In this document: in pieces, positions 1 through 12,400 of the stretch | Position numbering within the stretch: position 1 is the stretch's first letter | Layout: every line of letters starts with the position of its first letter | Program-made: the position numbers and the translations under genes | Notes under the pieces: generated by a model | The model's input: the letters and a program-made list of their open reading frames with translations, nothing else | The model's database searches: none | Told to the model about the DNA's origin: nothing | Source of the DNA: Centropus unirufus | Taxonomy: Eukaryota > Chordata > Aves > Cuculiformes > Centropidae | Direction of reading: 5' to 3' | Length of the DNA stretch: 64,000 bases | NCBI GenBank assembly: GCA_013397695.1 | Contig: VYZI01000106.1 | Coordinates: forward strand, 1,265,523-1,329,522

Positions 1-3000
1 TATATATATAAAATTTATCAGTACACCTCTACTACAATGCTATGACAGAGCAGCTTTACTGTAATTATATGTGGATTTCTGATTCGAAATTCAGTATTGA
101 TTTTAAGTCGCTAACCATCTCAAAACTGCAAAGCAAGAGAATGAATCCTTATTTTATGACAAAGAAATGGATATCCTAGGCCATGTAGAGAATAAATTCT
201 AACAGTAGAAGACAACTCTGTTTTAGTTTGGTGTCAGCCAATGCAAATTTGTCAGTAGTTAAATGATAAATGTTAAATGATACATTGACCATTGTGAGGA
301 GAGCAGGGCAGGTAACATACAGATCTTCACTGCAACCAAGACGTTTCTATTAAAACAATCTCCATATTAATTCAGTACAAAAAAAAAAAAAGAGAAAGGA
401 GAGGGGGAAGCAGAAGTGACTTATGTTCCTAGGATTAAAAAGTATGAAAACAGTTTTGCTTAATTACAGAATGAAAGATCTGCTTGCTGCTGTGCTTTTT
501 CCTCTGTTTTCACAAGCCTTTGCATTATGGCATATCTCAAATGGAAATATCGACATAATTCCTGGGAAAGTTTTGGCAAACGAAAAAATACCCACTTTTT
601 TGTGTTCATCTAGCCTTGACTTCTGAAGTGCAACTCCATTTATTAAAATTCCAGCTGCCAGCAGACACTTCCATTTGTATTTTTTAATTTTTTTTAATGG
701 AGGTGAAATTAAAGGAAGTGTCTCATGAGTACTCTGGAGTTTTTTAACCATATTAGACAACAGAATTTTTAAAAAAATGTACATACCTCTAAATAGTGAA
801 AACTTATTTTTTAAGGCTGTCATTTAGACAGCAGTCAAATATAGACCATCTTACACCTAAGAACGACGCTACTATTTTTTAACGTGTTCATACTTATGAT
901 TATGTCACAGTAACAGCTCTGACAAGAACAAGATTGAGTTAAATACTGCTCACAGTTAAAGCTCAGTTCATTCTCAAAGGAAAAAGGAATAATGACCTAT
1001 ATTTTGGACATAAAAAGCTTTACCCTAGCTAGCAGAAGTCTCATATTTTAAATCAATACCTACCATGTGTTAAGCTAGACTGATGAAAAGAAGAAAAAAT
1101 TGTTACTGAAGTCTGCCGAATTCCTGGTGAACAAAATGACCACAGCCACTCCCATCAGCACTTTGACCACCTCCATCACACAGGATCAAAACCCACCCAT
1201 CAGGTGGACTATTTATTCATTTATTTATTCAGTTTAGCTTTAAGTTTTCCTTTAAATTAATTTTAAGAAGAGGTTGACACATTATGTCCAGAGCATAGAC
1301 AATGCTCCCTTCAAAACTGCAATTTTGGAGCCATACAAATGGCACAATGCATCAATACTTGCTCTGTCATATCTTGTAAAGGAATAAAAAAATAAAATAA
1401 TGTAACAGACTGTACTTCATTCCTATTGTCACTCTTCACAAAGTGAGAAATACTCTATGTGGAAGGTGAAGAAAATGCACCTACCTTACAAAAAAATAGT
1501 AGATATTAATAATATCATTACAGACAAAGGCCACAAAACACCTTTAGAAATACATTATTTTATGTTAGATGTTTAAAGGTTTGAAAGAGTATGGGAGATA
1601 TGTGCACCCTCTCTCAGGGACAGTGCCACCTCCAAGGAGGAAGAGGAAAGAGATGGAAGTCTGAAGTCCATACAAGTGGACAGGCGCTACAGCTTCTCTC
1701 TGTTCTGCACTAACACATGGCACTGAGACCTGATCCTACCCAAATAGGCAGAGGAAAATAAAAGCAGTTCGAAGAGCGTTATGGGGATTTTCCCTCCCAT
1801 TCACACATTTTTTGTTCTCAGGATATAGAAAACAATCCTGAATAATCATGTAAAGAAGTACAGATCACTAATGAAATTTTTTAATGAGCACTCAGATATG
1901 GGTCCCTTTTACCCATCATATTTAGCTCCTATTTCATACAAATCTTTCTCTGTTTATTGATTGTAAAATTAAACCATAATCCTGCTGGCTAGGATAAGAA
2001 AATAATCACAGTAACACATACCAGTATAGCTGTGTAAATAACACAGTGAATTCAGGAGAAAAAAAATAAAACCAAATCTAAAACAAATCTTAGACTTATT
2101 AGGGAACCTGAGTGAAGAGGAGTTTGAAGAAGGGTAAACATGTTACATTATCTAAGAATCAAATCCCATAAGAGGTGTGCCTTTCCTGGAAATATCAAAG
2201 CAACCTGGAAATTGAGGTCACTTAGCAAATTGTAGAATGGGATCTTCAGGTATTCCTCGGGTAATACCTTGCCTATTAAAACGTCTCCAGAAGGAAGAGT
2301 ACTGTTAGAATATTTTGACACTAATATCAGGTAATAAAGGTTTAACTTTCAAACATTTCTTTAACATGTCTAACTTATAACCTTTGCATTCGATATACCT
2401 ATCCAGAAAACTAATGGAAACTTTATCTTGGGATGCACCACTTTTACATGATGTCAGTCAGGCTCTTGGAAACAGAACTGAAAAAGATAATTTTTTAAGT
2501 TCTTATTTAGAAAAAGGCAAACAAAAGTTGCTGACTTTCCACTTCACTTCCAGTATTTTGGCCAAATGTATTTCTAGCCAGCTAACTGATCTACTCTGAG
2601 TTATCATTTATCATTTATACAGCAAGCTATTTTAATCTTTCCTCATCAGTCATTCCTGCTGGTTTCTTAATAATTTTTAATGCATTTCTGACTTTCTACA
2701 GTTTCTGTGGCCTAAATCTGTTTTCAATCTTCATTTTTAGGTGCAGTGACAGTAAAAGTTGTAGGACTTTCTTCCTCTTCTCTTGGTGACTTAGTAATAT
2801 TATGAATCGCCTAAAAAATATCTTAGCTTTTTTTTGCTGTTATATGACATTTCAAGCTAATCTCGTGTTCACTATGATTGCATGTTCCCATTTGGCAGTG
2901 TTGCTTCCTCTGTGTTTTTGCTTTCTCTTCAGCTTCATATCACTGTGAGGATTAAATGATCCTTGGCAAGTAAGACAGTCTCCTACTATTATTTTTATAT

Positions 3001-3529
3001 TTCTAACATTCCTAATAGTCTTCATGAGTTTTCTCTGCTCTCAAGGGAGTGTACAGTCTAAAGAACAATATCTTCTGAAATTTTAATCAGTTAATTGTTT
3101 TAATGCTTAGAATTTAAAGTTATTATTTAAAACCAGTTCTAACAAGGATACCTGTGGCATGGTCAGATGTTTCCCCTATGCAACAATTATCATTCCAAAC
3201 CTTCTTTGTTATATACTAAGTTGGTTTCTAGGACAAGTGACATTAAATATAGCTAGGCTGATAAATTATTTTTTCACATTATTCTTAAGGGAACCAGATT
3301 CATTTGTCATGCTTTTTTAAAGCTGCACCCCATCTTTATTGCATGTGGAATTGCTAAAAGCGACTCAGAGATGGACTATCTCAGCCAATTTTATTCTACT
3401 GAAGCCTCCAAGAAAACTTTCAGTAATATTATTTTGACTAGATTTTGTTCGATTATGGTTCCTCCATTATTTTATAAGGCATGGAAATTGAATTGATATG
3501 CCATCATCTAGGTTGCTGAATACCAAGCA
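1..3529. other. AT-rich noncoding stretch, no gene seen
   Basis: This stretch opens with a short TA dinucleotide run (about positions 1-10) and contains an A13 tract at 379-391 followed by a purine-rich GA/GGA segment. Open frames are short (71 codons or fewer, apart from one of 119 codons on the minus strand at 464-823 that overlaps a plus-strand frame). None shows a domain or plausible splice-site pairing. I recognise no mobile element. It is probably intergenic or intronic DNA. Confidence 0.6.
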
Positions 3530-3725
3530 AGAAGTCAAGAGCTTCCAAATTGTAATCCTAGCTATGGTACAGATTTGATAAGAGGCCTTGTGCAAGTCAC
3601 TTAATTGCTCCACCACGTCCTCTTTCTTCAGAAATTGGCAGTAATACTGCTGATATTTCAGATTGGTGAGTTGTTGCATGAAAGAAATGAAAGAATGAAA
3701 ACCACTGCAAAAATGCTGAGGCATC
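3530..3725 (+). mobile_element. MIR-type SINE, diverged copy
   Basis: The segment follows the order of the MIR consensus (a tRNA-derived amniote SINE). A region equivalent to the box-B/AATCC part lies near 3552-3560. The conserved core follows, reading CCTTGTGCAAGTCACTTAA at about 3586-3604. Next come a pyrimidine-rich part and an AGTAATACTGCTGATA-like part. A TGAGTTGTTG motif at 3667-3676 is followed by the AAATGA part. The core is the strongest match; the flanks are clearly diverged, so this is an old insertion. Two short minus-strand open frames overlap the segment and are fortuitous. The call rests on recalled consensus similarity, not on a search. Confidence 0.68.
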
Positions 3726-4791
3726 AATAGAAAAGATATATTTAAAAAAAAAACATAGGAATTTAGTTTGAGGATTAGCGATATGTTTGTTTTTCCCGTC
3801 CATACACTCATACCTGTATCTAAGTATTTTTCTGTGTTTTGTGCTCATGGGTAATTTTTACAATTTATCTTCTGTATTAGTTGATCAAAGTAATTATTTC
3901 ATGTTCCATAATGGAGAGAGGTATTTAACAGTAGTTGACTTTCATGATCGGAGACAAATTAGAGTCACATTTGCTATTGCATTCACTCTGTAATGTCCCT
4001 CTCAGATGTCTGCCTTGGAGATTTATGCCAGATAACCATGTTGTGCATCAGATTTAGAGGAAGAAAAGCTAATACTGACAATGAAGTAATCCTGGTATCT
4101 TAATCTAGCTCTGCCAATGGATTTCCCAAAAAGATGCAACAAATCTATAGCATATTGTACTTTTGTTTTATCTGTATCATTCTTTTATGCCATTTATTCA
4201 GCCTGGCTAGATTTTAATATCAGACAGGAATGAATTGCATCTGAAAAGTCTGAGCACTTTTGCAGACATGTGCTAGACTGCTACATCCCTACAGAGCCTT
4301 GGGTCCATTCCTTAGCCTATGCAGTACATCCCAAGTCAGGAACTCAAGGTAACAGGCTATTATTCACCATAAAATACCTGAAAGCCAATCTAGAAAATCT
4401 AGTCCATCTTTTCATATGATTAATATGATGTTCATATATCAAAGTTTAAGACTACAAACACAATCAAGAATCAAGATATACTTTCACCACTGAGGATATA
4501 CAAGGTGTCTGAAATTACTTTACCTTGATAAATCTTACAGTTTGTTATGTCCACAATGGCAATGAAATTTTCTTTATGAGATCAGTAAAGTTTCCAATAT
4601 CTACATATGCAATATACAGGAATCTGATGGAGAAAACCTTAACGAAAATTTGAATATGGATCAAATTATGACATTGGCACACTTATGAAGTTTATCACAG
4701 TCTTTTTCTTTTCTCTTCCCATGGGCATTTCCAGTGAGTGGTTAATCTGTCATTATTAGAATCTTTTTTTCCTTGTTATTATTTTATTATG
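3726..4791. other. AT-rich noncoding stretch, no gene seen
   Basis: This is AT-rich sequence between the MIR SINE and the mariner element. Its longest open frame is 68 codons, with no domain and no strong codon bias. I see no repeat or regulatory motif I can defend. Confidence 0.55.
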
Positions 4792-6070
4792 TTGGGGTAA
4801 AAAATATTTGCATTTTTAACAACCAAATTTAAAGCAGTATATCTCAGCTTAGAATAAAATTTATCAATAAAAATAAGAACCATTAAAACCTATGCATTTT
4901 TGCCAGCAAGAAACAAACATATTTATTTTATTCCAATAGCACAGAATTCTAGACTACTACAATTGATTAATTCTTCTGAGAAATTTTGAGCTGCTTGCTT
5001 GTTGAAAACCTTGTAATCAAATTTGTTGAGATGCTTGAAAATGTTGTAATTGGTGGAAAAGAGGTTTGGTGAGTAAGCTTGGTGAGACAGAGTTTCTTAA
5101 CCTAGTTCATGCAACTTCTAATGAGTCATTTGTGGGATAGGCAGTTGGACGTTGTCGTGGTGAAGAACTGGTCCTTTTCTACTGAACAATGTTGGATGGA
5201 AATCTTGTAGTTCTCAGTGCATTTTGTTGATTTCCTGGCAATACTTCTCTGCTGTGATGGTTTACCCAGTATTCAAGGAGTTGTAGTGCATGATTTCACT
5301 TGCAGACCAATAATCAATGAACATAACCTTCTTTTGATGCAGCTTTGGTTTGGGGAAGTGTTTTTAGTGCTTCCACTTGTACTGGGTACTGTGTCAAGTG
5401 CCATCAGTCGTCATATATAATCCATTTTTTGTCACATATCACAATGTGATGAAGAAATAGATCATTTTTGTTGTGCGAAAGAAATGCAGAGAAGACTTTG
5501 TCACAATGAGTTGTTTTAAAAATTTTCATTCAACTTATATGGCACCCATTTGTTGAATTTTTTTTTAATTTCCAGTTTGGTGGAAGTGACAAACAACTGT
5601 GGAATGGTCATACTTTAGTTGTTCTGTAACCTCAAGAGTTGTTTTGTGTGTTTTCTTCAGTACTTACCCACAATTTTTTGCCACCTACTGCAAAAAAACT
5701 TCTGCAACCCTTCTAATCTTCAAGGCTCTTGTTTTTATTATCAAATTTTTGGAACCAATGTTGAACTGTATGTTTTATGATGGTCCTCTGGACAAAAGCT
5801 TGGTTGATACTGCTAGCAGTAGCTGATGCTTTATATCCCCTTTTGAACTCATACAACAAAATTGCTCAAATATGCTCTTTTTCCATCTTTAATTTGACAG
5901 GTGTAATATAGAAAAGGATAACTAGTAGTACAAGAACCATTGGCATAAATAAGTAGAAGAAATTTGCAATTTAAAATGGTATACTACATGAACACAGTTA
6001 TATAAAACTTTAATCCAAATTAAGCGTCATGGTTTATAGTAACAAAAACTAGCCACAATATTGTACCTAA
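4792..6070 (-). mobile_element. Mariner-family DNA transposon, near full-length but decayed
   Basis: Read on the minus strand, this 1.28-kb segment has the layout of a mariner (Tc1/mariner superfamily) element. It has a short leader, a degenerate transposase frame of about 340 codons, a short 3' part, and weakly matching terminal inverted repeats. Reading inward, the left end starts TTGGGGTAAAAAATATTTGC and the right end starts TTAGGTACAATATTGTGGC. With gaps they agree at about two thirds of positions over 30 bases. The size fits the usual 1.3 kb. A TA target duplication is not clearly preserved. Similar mariners are known in bird and mammal genomes; I cannot name the subfamily. Confidence 0.8.
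4866..5885 (-). pseudogene. Mariner transposase pseudogene
   Basis: The minus-strand frame begins at an ATG at 5885 and starts MEKEHI, followed by stops and frameshifts. Recognisable pieces in order are: an N-terminal helix-turn-helix part (ILLYEFKRGYKA, then VQHWFQKFDN); the block around the first catalytic Asp (HIVICDKKWIIYDD, about 5406-5447); the block around the second (LHHDN, about 5154-5168); and a C-terminal block (TNYNIFKHLNKF), where Asn stands in place of the third Asp of the D,D34D triad. The end of the coding part resembles WQKCIGFNGSYF. In-frame stops occur, for example, just after IIYDD and after YVH. The enzyme would bind the terminal repeats and catalyse cut-and-paste transposition; this copy cannot. 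Length (about 340 codons) matches the family. Confidence 0.82.
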
Positions 6071-8751
6071 AAAAAGAATGATTTGCAATCACTGAAATCA
6101 GTCACACCTGAAATGAATGTAACTTGTCATTCTTTGCCAGCAGCTGACTGTATTACTAACTCAGAATGAACTTAGCCTGCCAGTCAGTTGCAAAAAGTGG
6201 GATTTTAAGTGAAATTAAACAGATTTTTTTGCCTCTTAATGTAATTCAGAAGGAAAGACACTAGATTTTCTAAATGCAGAGCATTTTTAAATAATGTAAA
6301 ATAAAAAAGTCAGTATATTGCTTTTTCTTTCCATGCTGTAGATACATATGGGACAGGACAAAAAAAAAAAAAGATAAACCAAACAAATTTCAACTCAATT
6401 TTCAAAAGCAAAATTGTCATGGTTTACTTTTAAGCCAAAAATACACAAGCCTGAAGAGAAATTTTTTATAAATCTCAGTAGAAAACAAAAAATTCTAGAA
6501 TGTTTTACATAAATGTGCTTCATATTATCTCCCCTGCGTCACATAAGACTGGACAAGCTTGAGTGTAAAGAAACATCCCTATGAATCTTACAGCGAAATC
6601 ATTTATTCTGTTGACTATACGCAAGCTCTGACAACATGCTGTAGGGCTTTATGGTATCTGGTAGCAGTGCAGTAAAAACAGGTTAGAGTAAATAATTTAC
6701 CATGAATAATTTATCCTTCAAATTTTCTACTCTGCAGATTATTCTATAGCCCTTGCTGTCATAGCATCTAATCTCTGGGCTAATGGATGGTATTATTAGA
6801 AGGACTGATTATTAAAGTAACTCTGCTGTAAATCACAGTATAACTTTAATGGGCTTAACTGGGATAAGGAAAGGTATAAATTGAAAGGACAGGGGTTTTG
6901 ATGTCGTCCCCCAGGTGAACCTGAACAGATGGACTCTATTTTATTTGATATCTTGCAATGACTAAGGACTTTTCTTCTTGTAAATATATCAGTTAAAAAC
7001 AGTTTTTTGATAGCAATTGAATTTCAGTATTAAATATTCTAAATATTCTTTAATGTTAGTTTACCTGGATTTTATTTAATTTTGAATGTCCAAGGTTTGC
7101 TTCCAGTTAACTTTTAGTGGGCTTCTTCTAACAAGTTTTATCAGGAAACTCAAATATATGTTAAGAAACATTCACATTAATGAAACTTGGCTACTTAAAG
7201 GTGAAAGACCACAGAAGCAGGCAAAGCTAATTAGAAGTGCATATGAAATCTATGGAAGAAACTTGCTTGTGTTATTTTACTTGGCTTAAGTGATCAGCTT
7301 TGGCAGCTCAAATTGATTATTTTCAGTCCATATTGTCTTATCATCCCAAGTAATTACAACACATCTGATATTACGTGTGCTTAACTTGGTCTTGTCAACA
7401 AATATTAATTATTTGACAGCGCTAATTATTTTGAAACTAAAACACACTCAGCAGGGACCACACTGGTCTTTTAACATGCAAGTCGCAATTCCCCAGCGAC
7501 ATTGCATACAAAATAGTCTCTGATTTATTCTACTACTGTTCGTTATTCTCCTAATGTGTTTGTGCATTCTTATGTTCTTTTTGGAAAAAAATCCAAACAA
7601 ATCCTACTAAAGAGCATCTTCTGCTTTTTCAAAAGTGTATAGCAGCTTTGTTAGCAGTGCAACACCAATTCCTACATATCTATCTCATTTGTGTAAGTGA
7701 TGAGAACTGTCATGTAAGGAAGGAATCATTCATCAGTTCTTTCATGTGTTACATCAATCCTTTTGAAAAAAACAACGCATCACTGGAATTATTTTAAATT
7801 CTAAGAGTAAGCTGTAGCTGTGCAATATCGTCATGATCATTAGACTGTGCCACTTAAAATAGCCTTTCATTATTTTTATCCACCCTTGCAGTGTTTCCTC
7901 TAAAACTGACTAGACATTGATTACAGACATTCTGGTAAGTTATTCAACTCCCAATTACAGGGAAAATTTTCCACATGTGGAATAAGAAACTAACAGATCA
8001 ATATGTACAGGTAACATTTGGAAGAGCAACTGGATTACACCTAATTCTTTATATTAAATATTTTAAACTAGCTCATCTTCAATTTATGTAAGGATATGGA
8101 TTTAAAATTACCTCAAAAAGATACTGATTTAATGCTTTTTCTGGTTCTGTTTTTATATTTTTCATTGTAAAAAAAAGAGCTAGGACTCTGAAGAAAAAAC
8201 TGTTTGAGGAAATGGTTACTAGTCCCTTATTTATTTTATTGTAATCAATATATGACTTTATTCCCTATCTTTAGGGATAGGGAATAAAGAAAATATAACT
8301 GCTACAAGCTTCTAGAAAAGTAAAAGTATATTGACAACAAAAGTGTTTGTCATAGTTAGGAAAAAGATCTGGATGAAATTTCACTATAGGTATTTCAACA
8401 AGATGATTTCCTCATATATTTCCAGTCATTTTTATTGAGCTATTTCTTTTTCTGTCTGTCGACTCCTCTAAAAGGTATAATAAAAAGGCGTGTAAAGAAA
8501 CACATTTAAGATAGAGTGGAAAATTGCAGCCATCTCTGTTTTTTATACATTGGTAATCTAAAAATAACAACTTACTATTTGATGCATTTTCCTGTCTCTG
8601 AATATTTGGAAAATGCTCTGAACAAGCCATCCATTCTGAATCACTGAAGTTCTTTTAGAAATTGAGGTCTTTACCACCCCTCCAAAACGAATTGGGAGTT
8701 CCAAAGTATGTACTCAAGTTAAGAACAGCAAAGAATTATGTAGATATGCAA
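6071..8751. other. AT-rich noncoding stretch with possible regulatory block
   Basis: No gene is supported. The stretch contains an A13 tract at about 6360-6372. A repeat-free block at about 7300-7450 has several homeodomain-type TAATTA/ATTATT sites. A perfect inverted repeat lies at 8256-8289. Open frames reach only 72 codons and have no domain. Confidence 0.5.
8256..8289. repeat. Perfect 14-bp inverted repeat (hairpin)
   Basis: Arm CTTTATTCCCTATC (8256-8269) is followed by a 6-base spacer (8270-8275) and the exact reverse complement GATAGGGAATAAAG (8276-8289). The arms do not extend by pairing at 8255/8290. It could form a stem-loop in RNA or a cruciform in DNA. No flanking element explains it. 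Confidence 0.9.
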
Positions 8752-9420
8752 TTATTCTTGGTGGGTGAGAAGCTCAACATGAGCCAGGAAAGAGCATTTG
8801 CAGCCTAGAAAGCCAACTGTGTCCTGGGCTGCATCAAAAGAAACATGACTGGAAGGATGAGGGAGGTGTATTTGCCCCTCTACTCTGCTCACATCAGACC
8901 TCACCTGGGGTACTGCATTCAGTTCTGGAGTCCTCAACACAGGAAGGACATGGATCTGTTAGAGTGAGTCTAGAGGAGGGCCATGAAGATGATCGGTGGG
9001 CTGGAGCACCTCCCACGTGAGGACAGGCTGAGAGAGCTGGGGTTGTTCAGCCTAGAGAAGAGAAGGCTCCAGTAAGGCCTTATAGCAGCATTCCAGTACT
9101 TAAAGGGGGCCTACAAGAAGGCTGGGGAGGGACTCTTTACGAGGGACTGTGGTGACAGGAAGTGGCATAACAGTTTTAAGCAGAAAGAAGGTAGATTTAT
9201 ACTAGATGTTAGTAAGGCATCTTTTACTGTGAGGTTGGTGAGATGCTGGAACAGGTTTCCCAGAGAAGTCAAGGAAGCCCCATCCATGGAGGGGTTCAAG
9301 GCCAGGTTTGATGAGGCTTTGAGCAACTTCAGGGAAGATGTCCCTGCCCATGGCAGGAAGGCTGGAAATGGATGATCTTTAAGGTCTTCTATAACCCTAA
9401 CCATTCTATGTTTCTATGAT
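8752..9420 (+). mobile_element. CR1 LINE, 5'-truncated 3' fragment
   Basis: The plus strand encodes the C-terminal part of the CR1 reverse-transcriptase protein. Recognisable pieces are KLNMSQE, then VLGCIKRNM, then RPHLGYCIQFWSPQHRKD, then GLEHLPREDRLRELGLFSLE, then YLKGAY, and finally RCWNRFPREVKEAPSMEGFK. Several in-frame stops occur (for example after the RKDMDLLE equivalent). The copy ends at the avian CR1 3' terminus, with short imperfect ATTCTATG-type repeats at about 9401-9420. CR1 elements move by target-primed reverse transcription and are usually truncated at the 5' end, as here. The copy is noncoding and inactive. Confidence 0.92.
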
Positions 9421-12400
9421 AAAAACTGAAGAGAAATCCTATTCTTTACAGGAAGCAGAACTTGACAGATCTCCCCTAATGAAGAAAATCTTGTCCTCAT
9501 ACTCTGAGACCAGCCCATTAAATTACAGTTTAATTTTAAATAGAATACAAAATAGGTTTAAAAATGTGTGTCCTGAACCTCTTTAATTAGATTTACTCCC
9601 TGACCTCCAGAGATTTATGGAAGTGTATCACACCTTCTTTCTTCATCTTTATGTCTCTGTAACTTTACTCCCCATCTAAACTGAAATGGACTGAAAACTG
9701 AAGATAAACATCTTCAAAAAAGTAGAAGCTATGTCTTTAGTCATGTCCTTGATTTAGAAAGAAGGACAATTTGAAGTATTCAGAAACTATTTAAATTCTA
9801 ATCTCTTTCATGTGCAATCCTGAAATATTGAAGGACTAGCAAAAGCAAAATATAGTGGGACTAAGTATAAAGAACTGCTGTTAATAAAAATGTCCTTTGG
9901 GAAAATGATGCTTTTTTCCTCATGTGGAGGACAACTGATTTCCATGTGCCTTTTCCCAGGAAGGTTTTAATTTTGGGATAGGTAGGCCAAAGAAATTAAA
10001 AATAGTAAAAACAGAAGGAAAACATCGGTCAGATTAAAGATTGGTTGCTACAACACAGGTTGGGAAGAGAAAGTATAATCAGCTTTCCTATCTTTTTATG
10101 TGCTGTTCTATCTTTGCAAAATATACAGAAGCAAATCCTCCTGTTGAACTTGCAGGATTTATTTATATAAAAGTTCTGCATAGTTAAACAGGATGGGATT
10201 ATTAGACTTCCCAATTTAAATAATTTTCAACTCACTTTCCTAGTAATATTTAATTAAGTGATGTCACTATGCAAAAAAAAACTTATCATGATCTGTATCC
10301 AGTATACATAAATAGACATTTATGCATTTTTTTCAGGGACTCATCCAAGGCGTTACAATTCACTGATGTAACTGAAAGGCATACTGCTTTTTCAGTAAAG
10401 GAACTCTGAAAGGGAAAAATATGTCTTACATTCTGTGATAGATATAGTTTCTAATTGCATATTTTCTGTATAAAAATGTTTTTTAGCAGAAAGTCAAGCA
10501 GATGTTTGCATCCAAGCTCCAGATTAAAAGTTTAACCTACAATAAAAACCTGCAAATGTAAGCGTGCCACCCACCACAAGCAAAGCACAACGCTGTGGTT
10601 GTTAAATTAGTCCAGACAGACTAAAAAAAGAAAAAATTAAAACAAATGAGACACCCTTGTTACACTTGTGTTTGAACACTGAATAAATCTGACAAGATTT
10701 TATAAATCACAGGATTCAAATGCTTCTGAGAAGAAAGCTGTGGGCATTATCTATTTGTATAAGTGTCAGTCTCAGAAGAAGCTTTCCTCAGTTCTTTTAG
10801 TAAATCAGGCTGATGCATCTAGCAGCATATGCAATGCAAGACTGAAGTTATTATGAGGAATTTGGGCTACATTTAACCAAAGTTTATTAAATATTTTAAG
10901 GAATTCAAAGAGATTCTTTCTAAAGTGTACTTTTATTACAGTCACTAATTTTATATTATGTTATAATTTTATTTTTGGCCTTGATTTTTCATGAGTAAAA
11001 AGAATGCAGGTTTTATTTGGCTAGATTTTGCACTGACTTACAGTGTGCTGTGGTATAAACAATACTGAGTATCTTCTACTGCTGACAATACAATTTTTGG
11101 GCTACAGTTAAGGTGATTTTGAAATGATCATTTACATACTTAGAATTATCTCTGACTAGGTTGATTGTATTTAATCTCTCAGGAACTAGGACTTTTCTAC
11201 TACTTTTCTATGTAAAGAATGACAGATTTATGACTGTGTCTGTATCCCTGTTTGTATAATATATCCTACTTTTAAAAAGTTATCCTAAGTTTGATGACAG
11301 AATTCATAGTGAACTGTATAGTGAAGGCTTTTGCCTTCATCCTTTATTTTCAGTAAGTAAAGAATGAAGAAATAGATCTACATGCAGTCATAATTTTCTG
11401 TAATCCAAGCTTTGTCCAAAAATATAATTGAAAAGCATATTTCCATGCTGCCTATCTGATCAACTACCTAGTTATCTTCTCAGAAAGGTCTTGAGACTTA
11501 TATTTTGGATTTTCCTGCTCTGATACAACTTCACTAAATCTCTAAGGTAAGTAGTAGAAAGATTCTTGTGAGGAACTGAAAATATTAGCACACTTTCAGA
11601 CAACTGTTACAAGCTTGGTTAATAATCCTCTAAATGCACATATATATCCTCCTTCTCTCTTAATATGTAGTTTATGAACTGAAATATATACACTTAAAAA
11701 AATTACTATACAGATGTTGAAGATATACATAACAATATTCTTCCAGCTAGGAAATTCCAAAGAATCTTTAAAAACTATTTGCAAATTGAAGTATATTTTT
11801 AATTAGTCTGTAATTATATAATCAACTAAATGGCATAAAGGGTGTCAAAGAGTAGATTGTAGAGAGATTTTTCATTTTGCAGCTGATTTAAATGAAAATA
11901 ACAGAAACATTTCCAACCAATTTACAACAAATATTTTTCCTCTCAAACCAAATTGAAAAACTAGGGGAAATACATTGTCTTTGGTAAAAGTCAGAAGACA
12001 AAACAAGACAGTAAGACAGACATTTAAAAACAAGAGTATATGGGGAAAATCAAAGTTATTTTAGGAAGCTGCCAAGTAAAATGCTTTGATTTTATTATCT
12101 CATCATTTTTCACACTGAAATAATGTGATAAATATTATATAATGTTAAACGTAGCTGCTTAACAATTGTATGATTTTTCAGTAATTGTTCCACATTTGTC
12201 AAGTGGAATAGCTTCATTAACAAGTTGGTTTTCACATTGACTCCTGCTGAGAAGGGGGTTCTCTATCCCAGCATAACAATCAAGAAACAAAGTTGAAAAA
12301 TTTGAGTAACTTTCTCAAAATATCTTTATAAGCACACAGCCTAAGTCTTAAGTCTTGATCAGATCCTTATATGCAAATGTAATCCCTCTTTAAAATAGAG

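Noticed and set aside
464..823. 119-codon minus-strand open frame
   Set aside because: It overlaps an equally unconvincing plus-strand frame and has no domain. The apparent hydrophobic patch is not a credible signal peptide.
9111..9404. 97-codon minus-strand open frame
   Set aside because: Antisense shadow of the CR1 fragment at 8752-9420.
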